Below, piece after piece: positions 19,144-28,229 of a stretch of DNA of 64,000 nucleotides. Each line of letters begins with the position of its first letter. Position 1 is the first letter of the stretch. The stretch covers positions 62,001 through 126,000 of the forward strand of contig CAVPDZ010000012.1 of assembly GCA_963702755.1 (NCBI GenBank), given 5' to 3'. The translations under genes and the position numbers were made by a program. The notes below the pieces were generated by a model. That model worked only from the letters and a program-made list of their open reading frames with translations. It did not search any database and had not been told where the DNA came from. Origin of the DNA: JAJPKK01 sp963702755 (GTDB taxonomy: Bacteria > Pseudomonadota > Alphaproteobacteria > Rhizobiales > Xanthobacteraceae).

Positions 19144-19623
19144 ATGCCTGACACGGCGGGCCTTTTCTTCCCGGTGCTGGGCGCGGCCTATCAGGCGCTC
19201 TCGCCTTTTGCCGAGGCGCTGCTGCGCGTCGTCGTCGGCGTTGCGCTGGTGCCGCACGGTCTGCGCATGACGTTCGGCTTCTTCGCCGGCACGGGCATCA
19301 AGGTTCGCAATCTCAAGATGCTCGGCGAACAGCTCGACGAGACCGGTTATCGGCCGGGCCGGCTGTGGGCCTCGCTCATTTCATTGACCGAGCTCGTGTG
19401 CGGCCCGCTGCTGGCGTTGGGCTTGTTCACCCGCGTCGCCACGGTGCCGATCGTCATCTTCCTTGCGGTGTCGAATGTCGAGCGATGGCGGGTCGGCGGT
19501 TGGTTTTGGAATACGCAGGGCGCCGAATATACGCTGCTGTGGACAGTCGCGGCCTTCTATTTCTTGGTCAATGGCGGCGGCGCTTACTCGCTCGACCACC
19601 TCGTCATCGGACGGGAGTTCTGA
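19144..19623 (+). CDS. DoxX family membrane protein
   Basis: 159-residue inner-membrane protein with four hydrophobic segments: LLRVVVGVALVPHGLRMTFG, LISLTELVCGPLLALGLF, VATVPIVIFLAV and LLWTVAAFYFLVNGGG. The PHG-R turn in helix 1 and the C-terminal NGGGAYSLDHLVIGREF are typical of DoxX. It begins 24 bases after the iron-sulfur subunit gene and is probably the last gene of the transcript starting at 14280. DoxX proteins are linked to quinone-dependent oxidation in some archaea, but for this branch the role is not known. Confidence 0.88.
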   Translation: MPDTAGLFFPVLGAAYQALSPFAEALLRVVVGVALVPHGLRMTFGFFAGTGIKVRNLKMLGEQLDETGYRPGRLWASLISLTELVCGPLLALGLFTRVATVPIVIFLAVSNVERWRVGGWFWNTQGAEYTLLWTVAAFYFLVNGGGAYSLDHLVIGREF

Positions 19624-19626
19624 GGA

Positions 19627-20298
19627 TCAGAGCGCGCCTGCTGCGATATTCACCGCGAGCGCGATCAGCGTTGCGTTGAAAATGAACGACACGACTCCGT
19701 GCGCGGCGACCGTGCGGCGGATCGCCTGCGACGTCACGGCAACGTCGGAGACCTGCGACGTCATCCCGATCACCAGCGAGAAATAGACGAAATCCCAGTA
19801 GTCGGGCGTCGCGTCGCCGGGGAAATTCAGGCCGCCGCCGCGGTGAGCATTGGCATCGTAATATTCGTGGGCGTAGTAGAGCGCGAAGATGATGTGCGTG
19901 AAGGTCCACGACAAAAGGATCGTCAGCGCCGCGAGAATGAGATTCCCGGCGTGCCGCTCCTCCTTGGCGCCGCCGATCTCAAACAGGATGGCGCCGAGAC
20001 TTGCCAAGGCGACGAGCGCGACGAGGGCGAGAATGATTTGGCGGCCCTCATCCTGGAGCGCGGCGCGCCGCCTGATCTTGTCGGCGGTCGAATTCATCAT
20101 CAGGCGGAACGAGAACAGCAGGAACAACGCGATGGCGGCGTCCCATCCGATCAAAGACCGCGTGGGCAAACGGACCTCAGACGGCAGCACCACCGCAACC
20201 GCGATCCCGGCCAACAAAGCAAGAAACAGCCGCGGCCGTGTCTGGAAAAACCGCACAAAACGGCGGAGCAGCGTGCGGCGATTTTCCAGGATCGTCAT
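19627..20298 (-). CDS. DUF1345 family membrane protein
   Basis: About 223 residues from ATG 20298 (MTILENRRTLL), an internal start preferred over in-frame 20355 because upstream residues are low complexity. Five or so membrane helices: FLALLAGIAVAVVLP, AAIALFLLFSFRLMM, IILALVALVALASLGAILF, LAALTILLSWTFTHIIFALYYAHEY and the C-terminal SFIFNATLIALAVNIAAG. The signature YFSLVIGMTSQVSDVAVTS is diagnostic of DUF1345. Function unknown. The gene converges tail to tail with the DoxX gene, leaving 3 bases between stops. Confidence 0.9.
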   Translation of the reverse strand: MTILENRRTLLRRFVRFFQTRPRLFLALLAGIAVAVVLPSEVRLPTRSLIGWDAAIALFLLFSFRLMMNSTADKIRRRAALQDEGRQIILALVALVALASLGAILFEIGGAKEERHAGNLILAALTILLSWTFTHIIFALYYAHEYYDANAHRGGGLNFPGDATPDYWDFVYFSLVIGMTSQVSDVAVTSQAIRRTVAAHGVVSFIFNATLIALAVNIAAGAL

Positions 20299-20395
20299 CG
20301 GACCACCCGATCTCGCCGCGGACGCCGGTAGGCGGACGCGAACGTCCGCGCGCAAAAGGCCTGACAGTGTGAGCCGGAAAGGCGAGGCGCCGGCG

Positions 20396-20935
20396 TTATC
20401 GCGGCGCCAGCACCATGATCATCTGGCGCCCTTCAAACCGGGCATCCATCTCGACCTTGGCGATCTTTTCGGTGTCGCCCTTGACCCGCTGCAGCAGCTT
20501 GGCGCCCAGTTCCTGGTGCGCCATTTCGCGGCCGCGAAACCGCAGCGTCACCTTGACCTTATCGCCCTCTTCGAAAAAGCGGAGCATCGAGCGCATCTTC
20601 ACGTCGTAATCGTGATCGTCGATCATCGGGCGGAATTTGATTTCCTTGACCTCGACGACCTTCTGTTTCTTGCGCGCCTCGGCCTGCTTCTTCTGCTCCT
20701 GATATTTGAACTTCCCGAAATCGAGAAGCTTGCAGACGGGCGGCTTGGCGTTCGGGGAAATCTCGACAAGGTCAAGGCCCGCCTCTTGGGCCAGGGCCAA
20801 CGCGTCGGAAATCGCAACCGTGCCGCGATTGGCACCGTCCTTGTCGATGAGATGAACCTCGCGTTCGCGGATGTCATCGTTGATACGGGGACCGTCCTTG
20901 GAAACGGGCACCGGCGCTCTCATTGGACGACGAAT
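20396..20935 (-). CDS. infC: translation initiation factor IF-3, ATT start
   Basis: 179-residue IF-3. The N-terminal domain begins RRPMRAPVPVSKDGPRINDDIR, the linker is KKQAEARKKQKVVEVKEIKF, and the C-terminal domain contains VTLRFRGREMAHQELG and ends MIMVLAPR. The start is set at the rare codon ATT (20935-20933), with AAGGAG 8 bases upstream. An upstream ATG at 21016 is in frame but would add 27 residues foreign to IF-3, and ATG 20923 would cut the conserved N-terminus. The rare start codon is the known basis of IF-3 autoregulation: IF-3 discriminates against non-canonical starts and so limits its own synthesis. Confidence 0.93.
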   Translation of the reverse strand: MRRPMRAPVPVSKDGPRINDDIREREVHLIDKDGANRGTVAISDALALAQEAGLDLVEISPNAKPPVCKLLDFGKFKYQEQKKQAEARKKQKVVEVKEIKFRPMIDDHDYDVKMRSMLRFFEEGDKVKVTLRFRGREMAHQELGAKLLQRVKGDTEKIAKVEMDARFEGRQMIMVLAPR

Positions 20936-21042
20936 GGCTATCTTCTCCTTCGATTGTTGCCACGACCTTTCGCAATGGCCGCAAGGCGGATGCCGACAAA
21001 TGGCGGCCCACCGCAAGCGGATTCGCTACTCGGAAGCTTTAG

Positions 21043-21071
21043 AAGATCGGTACAAATGGTTAACAAGTCAA
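21043..21071 (-). promoter_or_regulatory. candidate promoter for infC
   Basis: On the minus strand TTGACT (21071-21066) is followed after 17 bases by GATCTT (21048-21043), a weak -10. This would give a leader of about 100 bases before the ATT start. The surrounding 80 bases are distinctly A/T-rich compared with the neighbourhood, which supports a promoter, but the -10 match is poor. Confidence 0.35.
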
Positions 21072-21150
21072 CGGGACTGCGTGAAAATTGCAACGAAACG
21101 CGTCGTTTTATCAACGAGGCCGCGGTGCCCGCGGTTTCGTCCGTCCCCCC

Positions 21151-22423
21151 TCATCGGCGGCGCGGGCGGGCGATTTCCGTATAGACCGCAAGCATCTGGG
21201 TCCTCGACGCCGTATTGGCGAACTGGTCGATAACATGCTCGCGGGCGCGCCGCCCCATCGCCCGGCGGGCGGTCTCGGTGGCCGAGAGCAGCCGGATCAG
21301 GGCGGCGGTCAGGTCGGCGTCATCACCGCTGCGAAATCGCAGACCGGTCATCCGATCCTCCGGCACGGTCGGGGGAGCCAGCACCGTCTCAGGCCCGGCA
21401 GCAAGATCGGAGGCAATTACTGGCCGCGCCATGGCCATCGCTTCGAGCAGGTTACGCGACAGGCCGTCGAGCTGGATTGCGGCGGAAATGACTGTCGTTG
21501 AGGCGCCATAGGCGGCGGGCGCGTCCTCGGGCGGTCCGACAATGCGGATCACGTCGGAGGTGCCGGTCGCCATCACCATGTCCCACAGTTCGCCGCTGTA
21601 GCTCGACTGGCCGTGATCCTCACCGACGAACACGAAGGTGAAATCGCGCACCCCCATCTCCTTGAGCCGCTGCGCCGCGCGAATGATGACGTGGTGCCCT
21701 TTGCGGCGCAGGATGCGCCCGATCACCATCAAGATCCGGCAATCCGGCGCGATACCCCAGGCAGCGCGCGCCGCCGCGATGCGCTGTGGGGTCACCCGGG
21801 TGGAATCAAATCTCGCGGCATCGATCGGAATCGGGACGACGACGACGCGGTCCATCACCTGGCGGTGGCGGTCCGCGATCGCATCGGCGATCTGGTCGCT
21901 GATGGCGATGATGCGATCGCCGCGCGCCATCACGCCGTTATAGAACCGCTTGAAAACGTTCTGCTCGCGGAAACCGTTGTACCAGCTTGTCACCAATGGC
22001 ACGCCGCGCGCGCGTGCAGCCGCAAACGCGCTCCATGCAGGGGCGCGCGCAAGCGCATGCACGACGGCGCAATTACGCTCTGCGATGAGCCGCCGGAGCA
22101 CGATCGCGTTGCGCGCGATTATAAGTGGATTGCGACTCGCGACGTTGAGGCGCACGAACTCGGCGCCGCACGCATCGAGCTCGGATTCGAAGTCGACCGC
22201 CGCTCGACACCACGATGGCGCGATGTCCGGCCGCAGTCAGCATGCTGGCCAATTCAACGGCGTTGTCGTCGGCAGCGCCGGCTTCAAGTGTCGGCACCGA
22301 GATCAGAACGGTCAATGGTTGCGCGGGAGCGCTAGCGCTCCGCGCTACGGCGTTCGGCATGTCGACGACCGTCGCACGCGACGAATTGTCGATTGCACGC
22401 GCCACAAAGGATGTTGTTGCCAC
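21151..22423 (-). CDS. glycosyltransferase family 4 (one frameshift)
   Basis: About 423 residues after removing one extra base near 22190. The N-terminal Rossmann half begins LTVLISVPTLEAGAADDNAVELA and holds AAGHRAIVVSSGGR; after the shift comes VRLNVASRNPLIIARNAIVLRRLI. The C-terminal half has the GT4 features ILMVIGRILRRKGHHVIIRAAQRL, YGASTTVISAAIQLDGLSRNLLEAMAMARPVIASDLA and the nucleotide-sugar-binding LLEAMAMARPV block. The start is uncertain: GTG 22423 is the most upstream reasonable one. Likely acts in envelope or capsular polysaccharide synthesis; the sugar and acceptor are unknown. Another glycosyltransferase is 1 kb away. Confidence 0.85.
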
Positions 22424-22689
22424 TCCCCCAGCTCCGGACCTGACGCTCGCCCCACCCGGACGGCCCGTATCTATGAAAAATTTTTTGGTGGCAGAAGCTG
22501 GGCGGCCTTATGGTACCGCCCGTGTTTCCCCACAACTAGATGGTATAGACCTCGCGCAACGCTACGGCAACGATCAAAAGCGCGATGATCAACGTGATCA
22601 CAGGACCTTATTGTCATGAAGTGTGACGGAATTGGGAAGCGTCGGATGACCGCTGGCATGACCAGCGCCGTTTGTACGTCCTCTTGCAC

Positions 22690-23491
22690 ATGAGCGAGGA
22701 CCTCACATTCGTGCAGGTCGGGACGGGCGATGCGGCACGAGGCATTGCGGTACGGCGCCGCAACGGCAAGACGCCCGGGTTGATGTGGCTCGGCGGATTC
22801 AAGTCCGACATGGGCGGCACCAAGGCCGTCGCACTCGATCAATGGGCGGCGGCCCAGGGACGCGCTTGCGTCCGCTTCGATTATTCGGGACACGGCGATT
22901 TAGGCGGCGCGTTCATCGACGGCACGATCAGCCGCTGGCTCGAGGAAGCGGTCGCGGTATTCGACGCTTACTGCGCCGGTCCGCAGGTGCTGGTCGGATC
23001 GTCCATGGGCGGATGGCTTGCCTTGCTGCTCGCTCGCGAGCTTAAAGGCCGCGTGCCCGCCGCGGCATCGCTGGCCGGGCTTGTTCTGATTGCGCCGGCG
23101 GTCGATTTCACCGAAGAGCTGATGTGGAAACGCTTTCCGCCGGAGGTCAAACGCGAGATCGAGGCCAACGGTGTCTGGGCGCGTCCGTCGCAATATTCCG
23201 AAAAACCCTATCTGATCACGAAAGCTCTGATCGAGGACGGCCGTCGCCATCTGCTGCTGGGCGGGTTGATCGAGACCGGCTGTCCGGTCCGCATTCTTCA
23301 GGGCGTGCAGGATCCCGACGTGCCGTGGCGACATGCGGTCGAGCTTGTCTCGCGGTTTGCCGCCGATGACGTGGTGCTGACTTTGGTGAAGGATGGTGAT
23401 CATCGCCTGTCGCGCCCGGAGGACATCGAACGGCTGATCGGCTGCGGTCGAGGAGTTCGCGCCGGCCGAGCCGGTCACGGCCCAAACTTGA
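22690..23491 (+). CDS. alpha/beta hydrolase (one frameshift near the 3' end)
   Basis: About 266 residues from ATG 22690. The nucleophile elbow is VLVGSSMGGWLALLLA (GxSxG), the oxyanion side GLMWLGGFKSDMGGTKA, the acid region is in VRILQGVQDPDVPW and the catalytic His in VKDGDHRLSRPEDIERL. An extra G at 23440-23441 shifts the frame seven codons after the catalytic His. The corrected reading ends AVEEFAPAEPVTAQT at a TGA at 23489-23491; the uncorrected frame would run on to 23613 antisense to the neighbouring gene. It closely resembles the palmitoyl-protein-thioesterase/ABHD10-like hydrolases of alphaproteobacteria, but the substrate is not defined. Confidence 0.87.
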
Positions 23492-25404
23492 TCGACACGA
23501 CTTCTTGCGCGAGATCGCTGAGATCTGCTGCGGCGATGTCGGCCCGCGCCGCGCCGCTCAATTCGCCATGCCAGAACGCAAGCAACTCGGCTTCGAGCCG
23601 CGCCGGGCTGTAGCTTTTTACCGTCGCGTCCATGGCGCGGCGGCGCGCTTCAAGTTCGGGCCCGCCAGTCGCGACGAGGTCGAGGGCCGCGGCAAGACCG
23701 TCGATCGCGGTTTTCCAATCGCCGTTGTCGGCCCACCAGCCATTGCGGTCCGTTGCGTATTCCCGCCCGCCGTCACCATGAAATCCGGCAACGAGACAGC
23801 CACACGCCATGGCTTCAAGCGGCGGCAGGCCTAAGGATTCCCGGTGAGACAAGGACAGGAACACTGCGCTCTCGCCCAGGATCCGCGCCGATTCGGCTTG
23901 GCTGACATTGTCGATCATGACCCAGCCGATGTCGGCGTGACGCGGGTGGCGACGCCCGAAGGTCGCGATGAGAAAGCTCGCTTCCCGACGAAGCTTGCGG
24001 GGCATGAAGGCGATCTGATGCTTCTTGCGCGGCGCCGGCTGGAACCGCGCGGGATCGATGGCGCACGGCAGGATCGGCGTGTCGACGATCCGATAGACGT
24101 CGGCGAAAAAGTCGCGAATTGCCTGGCTCGACGCGATAATGCCATTGACCTCGTACTCGGCGACACCGGCTCCCGGCTCTCTGGAAAAGGGCAATAGATA
24201 GTAGTTCTGGCAGAACATCAGCCGTCGTGCCGGCGTTTGCGCGAGCGCTTTCATCACTGCCGGAAAGCCTTCCGGGATGACGAAGATGTCGCCGGGCCGC
24301 GCCAGGTTTTGCAGCGGCCCCTCATGGATCAGAAGCGGAGCCGTGGAGCCATAGAAGTCGCGCGCGGGCCGACGCGGCAAGGCAACAAAGGCCGGCAGTC
24401 CATGGGCATGCAGAATTTCGACATGGCGATAGATCGCGGCAACGCCGCCGAACGGCACGTCGAACGGCTCGAGGACGTAAATGATGCGCCGATCGCTCAT
24501 GTTGCTGCGGTTCGGCTCGCCAGAGTCGAGCAGTCCCTCGCGATAGGTCGGATAGCGGAGCTTGACGCCCAGCACCGATTTGATCCGTTCGTTCTTCACC
24601 CGCTTGCTCTCGCCATAAAAGCTGATTGCGAACTCCGACATCGATTTCCTGGCGTCCTCGAAGGCGATTTCGGGGGGTGGCGCGACGCCGAGCAGGTTCG
24701 CCGCAAACACGATCGGATCGCCCGGCGCGGTGGGCTCATCATCTGCGGCGTTGAAGACGCCATCGGCGCGGCGTGCCAATGCCATCTCGATGATCTGGGC
24801 GAGATCGTCCACGTGAATGCGGTTGAATACCTGCCCCGGCTTGACGATGCGCCGCGATTTGTTCGCGCGCAGGCTCTCGAGCGCATTCACGCCGGGGCCG
24901 TAGATGCCGGCGATGCGGATGACTGCGACCGGAATGCCGCGTGCCGCTCCAACAGCCTGCCAGGCGCGTTCCGCCTCGACGCGGTCTGCGGCCCTGCTCA
25001 GCGCCGGCCCGACCGGCGTCGTCTCGTCGACCCACCCTCCATCGTGATTGCCGTAGACCGCGATCGTGGACAGATAAACGATGGCGCCGAGTCCCGGAGC
25101 CGCCGTCACTGCGTCGCGCAGATGCGCAAGCGTCGGGTCGGTACCGCCTTCGGTGCCGCCTTGGGGTGCGATCGATATGAGGAGTGCCGACGCCCCCGCA
25201 ACGGCATCGTTGAGCGCAGGCGGCGCGCTCTCGCCGTCGAACACCTCAACTTCGACGGAACTGCCGCCATATCGCCGGGCGCCCAGCGCCTGGGCGCTCG
25301 CGACGGTCCGGGTGGTGCCGACGATGCGGTCGAACCGCTTGCCGTAGGCGGCAACGTAATGCTGGGCGGAATAACCAAAGCCGAGACAGACGAGCGTAGT
25401 TCAC
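23475..25404 (-). CDS. NAD-dependent epimerase/dehydratase (SDR) fused in frame to a glycosyltransferase (N-terminal frameshift)
   Basis: The SDR part (about 300 residues) begins at GTG 25404, overlapping the queG stop. One extra A near 25400 must be removed to read TTLVCLGFGYSAQHYVAAYG. It continues with IVYLSTIAVYGNHDGGWVDE, the YGPG stretch, and ends around LRYPTYREGLLDSG. A glycosyltransferase of about 340 residues follows from MSDRRIIYVLEPFDVPFGGV, with SLSHRESLGLPPLEAMACG as the GT4-type donor-binding block. The junction has ATGA: in the frame one base over, a TGA overlaps the glycosyltransferase ATG near 24500. Two genes with a 4-bp overlap, made continuous by another indel, is therefore an alternative to a true fusion. 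The 3' end overlaps the hydrolase gene tail to tail. Confidence 0.78.
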
Positions 25405-26541
25405 GGGGCGGCACCTTCGAGCGCCGCCGTCCACTCCTCGCGCACGCCGGGATCGCTCTCGGCATCGCGGCGCTGTGCCGCGAGGGCCGCGAATTCCGCC
25501 GCCGAAAGGAGGCGCGCGGCCGCCCAAACGGCGGCGCCCCGCACGACCGGCGCAGGATCGTCCATCAGCCGTTCGGCGTGGACCGCCAGCGCCGGCTCTC
25601 CGCTGTTGCCGATGGCGATCAGCACGTTGCGCACGAAACGGTCGCGCCCGGTGCGCTTCACCGCCGTGCGGGCGAAGAGCTTGCGAAACCCCGCATCATC
25701 AAGCTGCGCAAGTTCATCGAGCGCAGGAGCGTTCAGCGCGTCGCGGGCGGCAAGCTTCGCCTCACGGCCCGCCTGGGCGAACTTGTTCCACGGACACACG
25801 GCAAGGCAATCATCGCAGCCATAGATGCGATTGCCCATCAGCGGCCGCAGTTCGCGCGGGATCGGGCCCTTATGTTCGATGGTGAGGTAGGAGATGCACC
25901 GCCGCGCATCGATCCGGTACGGCGCCGGAAACGCCGCGGTCGGGCACGCGTCGAGGCATTGCCTGCAGGTGCCGCAATGGTCGACCTCGGCCGCATCCGC
26001 CGGCAATTCCAGCGTCGTGAACAGCGCGCCGAGGAAGAGCCACGAACCGAACCGACGCGAGACGAGGTTGGTGTGCTTGCCCTGCCAGCCGATGCCGGCC
26101 GCAGCCGCGAGCGGCTTTTCCATGACGGCGGCAGTATCGACAAACACCTTCACGTCGCCGCCGGCGCGCGCAATGAGCCAACGACCCAACAGCTTAAGCC
26201 GCTTCTTGATCACGTCGTGGTAGTCGTCCCCGCGCGCATAGACCGAGATCGCACCGCGGTCACGCCGCGCGAGCACCGCCAGCGGATTGCTGTCCGGACC
26301 GTAATTGACGCCCAGCATGATGATGGTGCGCGCCTGCGGCCAGAGTGTCCGCGGATCCGCGCGACGCTCCGGCCGTGCCGCAAGCCAATCCATGTCGCCG
26401 TGACAGCCTTGCGCGAGAAACGCACCCAAATGTTCGCCGTGTTCGCGCGGCAGCGATGACCCCGTCACCGCGACAGCATCGAAGCCGAGGGCAAGCCGCC
26501 GCCTCGACAAGGGCCGCTTTGATTTCTTCCGGCGCGGTCAG
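25401..26541 (-). CDS. queG: epoxyqueuosine reductase QueG (one frameshift near the 5' end)
   Basis: About 379 residues. Catalyses reduction of epoxyqueuosine to queuosine in tRNA, using cobalamin and two 4Fe-4S clusters. Seen in order: DVKVFVDTAAVMEKPLAAAAGIGWQGKH, the clusters CGTCRQCLDACPTAAF and YGCDDCLAVCPWNKFA, and the C-terminal HEAT-like tail (VRGAAVWAAARLL). An extra base at 26489-26491 separates the N-terminal EEIKAALVEAA from LGFDAVAVTG. The true start codon is not clear: reading begins right at the stop of the GST gene (26540), possibly from a CTG or an ATG damaged by another error. Its stop overlaps the SDR start, so GST, queG and SDR form one transcript. Confidence 0.93.
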
Positions 26542-27230
26542 AAGTCCAGGTCGGCGTACGTCCGCGACGGCTGGATCCCGGGAAACAACTCCGTCAGCAG
26601 CGGACGGAACGAGGGGCGCGACTTCACCCTCGCATACCAGTTCTTCGCTGCTTCGTCCTGGTTCCACGGTACGTCGCCCAGATAATCCAGCGCCGAGAGA
26701 TGCGCGGCCGCCGCGAGATCGGCATAGCTCAGGCGCTCGCCGGCAAGCCAGTGGCGGGTTCGCACCAGCCAGCTGATGTAGGCGAGATGATAGCGGATAT
26801 TGCCGAGCGCCGCACGGATCGCATCGGTGTCGGGCGATCCGCCGCCCTGGGCCGAGGTCATGTAGCGCTTGAGCACGCGCTGGGTGACCAGCGGGCCGCT
26901 CACCTCCTCGAAGAATTTGTAATTGAACCACGACAGCAGGCGCCGCACCTCGACCCGGCCGCTGATATCTGCCGGCAGCAGCCGATGCGTATCGAGCGAA
27001 TCGCCACGGGTCTCGTCGAGATATTCTGCGATGATTCCGGCCTCGGGAACCGGCGGACGGCCCTCCTCCAGCAGCAACGGCGTTGTTCCCGCCGGGTTGA
27101 GCGCAAGGTACTCCTGCCGGCGCTCCCAGGTGCGTTCCTCGATGAGCGTGGGGCTGAGGCCGTATTCCCCGAGTGCGACGCGCACGAAGCGGGAATGCGG
27201 GCAGAAGGGATAATGGAACAGGGTAAACAT
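26538..27230 (-). CDS. glutathione S-transferase-fold protein, FzlA-like
   Basis: 230 residues. The N-terminal thioredoxin-fold domain begins FTLFHYPFCPHSRFVRVALGEYG and has the cis-Pro loop GTTPLLLEEGRPPVPEAGII. An all-helical C-terminal domain contains LSYADLAAAAHLSALDYLGD. The position directly upstream of queG and the overall length match FzlA (FtsZ-localised protein A), a GST homologue that acts on cell division in Caulobacter without needing transferase activity. The identification is by context and overall resemblance, so I give no symbol; a catalytic GST is the alternative. Confidence 0.8.
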   Translation of the reverse strand: MFTLFHYPFCPHSRFVRVALGEYGLSPTLIEERTWERRQEYLALNPAGTTPLLLEEGRPPVPEAGIIAEYLDETRGDSLDTHRLLPADISGRVEVRRLLSWFNYKFFEEVSGPLVTQRVLKRYMTSAQGGGSPDTDAIRAALGNIRYHLAYISWLVRTRHWLAGERLSYADLAAAAHLSALDYLGDVPWNQDEAAKNWYARVKSRPSFRPLLTELFPGIQPSRTYADLDF

Positions 27231-27422
27231 CAGGCTCCGGCAAGAGGCTTCGGACGGACAGCGAATCCGTCAGGCGAAGGCTATCGAATTCCGTCGAGCG
27301 TTTAAATGCGGATCGAGAGGATTTCAGGGCATTATCGCCTTCGATGATCCTCTTCGATGGTAGCGACGGGCGCACGCGGGCATGAGACCCGGGCGGAGCG
27401 CTTGATTCTTGGACCGGTCGGG

Positions 27423-27446
27423 ATAAATATGGTTTTATGGATTTAT
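27423..27446. promoter_or_regulatory. candidate VapB operator overlapping the vapB start
   Basis: ATAAAT at 27423-27428 and ATTTAT at 27441-27446 form an inverted repeat around an A/T-rich core in otherwise GC-rich DNA, and the right arm includes the AT of the vapB ATG. TATGG/TTATGG is also repeated directly three times. Type II antitoxins bind such palindromes to repress their own operon; this site is inferred from sequence only. Confidence 0.4.
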
Positions 27447-27717
27447 GGCGAATTTGCAAATGAAGACCACGGTTGAGATGCCGGATGAGCTTTACCGCCG
27501 GGCCAAGGCTGAGGCTGCCCTGCGTGGCCGCAAGCTGAAGGACCTGGTCGAGGAGGGGCTGCGGCTCGTTCTTGAAAGTCCGGCGGAAAGCCGCCGGCGA
27601 CCAAGCTTGGCAAGGCTGATGAAGAGCGGCAAAGGCGTCGTCGATTCCGGAATGCCCGACCTCGCTTCGAACCCGAAGCATCTTGCGGGTTTTGGTCGCG
27701 GTGCGCGCCATCGTTGA
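27445..27717 (+). CDS. vapB: VapB-type antitoxin
   Basis: 90 residues. A ribbon-helix-helix-like N-terminus (TTVEMPDELYRRAKAEAALRGRKLKDLVEEGLRLVL) provides DNA binding, and a C-terminal tail (PSLARLMKSGKGVVDSGMPDL, then NPKHLAGFGR) would wrap the toxin. This matches the alphaproteobacterial VapB type with an RHH domain. Its 3' end overlaps the start of the PIN toxin gene, typical of type II toxin-antitoxin operons. The last residues (GARHR) may be out of frame if another indel is present. Confidence 0.8.
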   Translation: MANLQMKTTVEMPDELYRRAKAEAALRGRKLKDLVEEGLRLVLESPAESRRRPSLARLMKSGKGVVDSGMPDLASNPKHLAGFGRGARHR

Positions 27718-28121
27718 TACCGGGCCGCTGGTGGCCTTTTTCGATCGAGCCGAGCGACACCATGGTTGGGTCGCCGAGCGAATCGATGAGATCGAGGCCC
27801 CGCTCCTCGTCTGCGAGCCGGTACTCGCCGAGACGATGTATCTGCTCTCCGATCTCGCCCCGGCACAGGACGCTTTATTCTCGCTCCTCCAAAATGGTGC
27901 GCTGAAGATCGCCTTCCGGGTTGATGAGCATCTCGCTGCATTGCGCAGCCTCATCCGAAAGTACCGGGACACGCCAATGTCGCTCGCCGACGGCTGCATC
28001 GTTCGCATGGCCGAAACCTATGACGACCACGCTGTTCTTACGCCTCAACTCGGATTTCTCGATCTATCGGAAACACGGCCGCTCTCCCCTGGCGCTTATC
28101 CACCCGACGCTCGCTCGTTGA
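27701..28121 (+). CDS. vapC: VapC-type PIN-domain ribonuclease toxin (one frameshift)
   Basis: About 139 residues from GTG 27701. PIN motifs are present: the first acidic site in RAIVDTGPLVAFFDRAERHH, the Glu of PVLAETMYLL, the third acidic site in MSLADGCIVRMAE, and the fourth in the NSDFSIYRKHGR stretch. The last is only readable after removing one extra C near 28043-28044; the corrected end is LALIHPTLAR, stop at 28119-28121. The frame as written would give a scrambled C-terminus. PIN toxins cleave RNA; the target here cannot be predicted. Confidence 0.83.
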
Positions 28122-28229
28122 GCGCGGCTGCTGCGGCCCTTTGATTGACCGTCCACCACCGCCCACCTAAGCTGCGTCTCCACTCGCGCTTCAAAAAGAA
28201 TGCCGATCGATCACCGGGAGGAGGCTCCA

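Noticed and set aside
24237..26459. 740-codon open frame antisense to the SDR-glycosyltransferase and queG genes
   Set aside because: Composition is arginine/aspartate-rich shadow translation. The opposite strand carries recognisable queG iron-sulfur motifs and SDR/GT motifs; no domain is seen here.
26260..28008. 582-codon minus-strand open frame spanning the GST, queG 5' end and vapBC
   Set aside because: It is a mixture of a queG N-terminal piece in frame and shadows of other genes; vapB and vapC are convincing on the plus strand.
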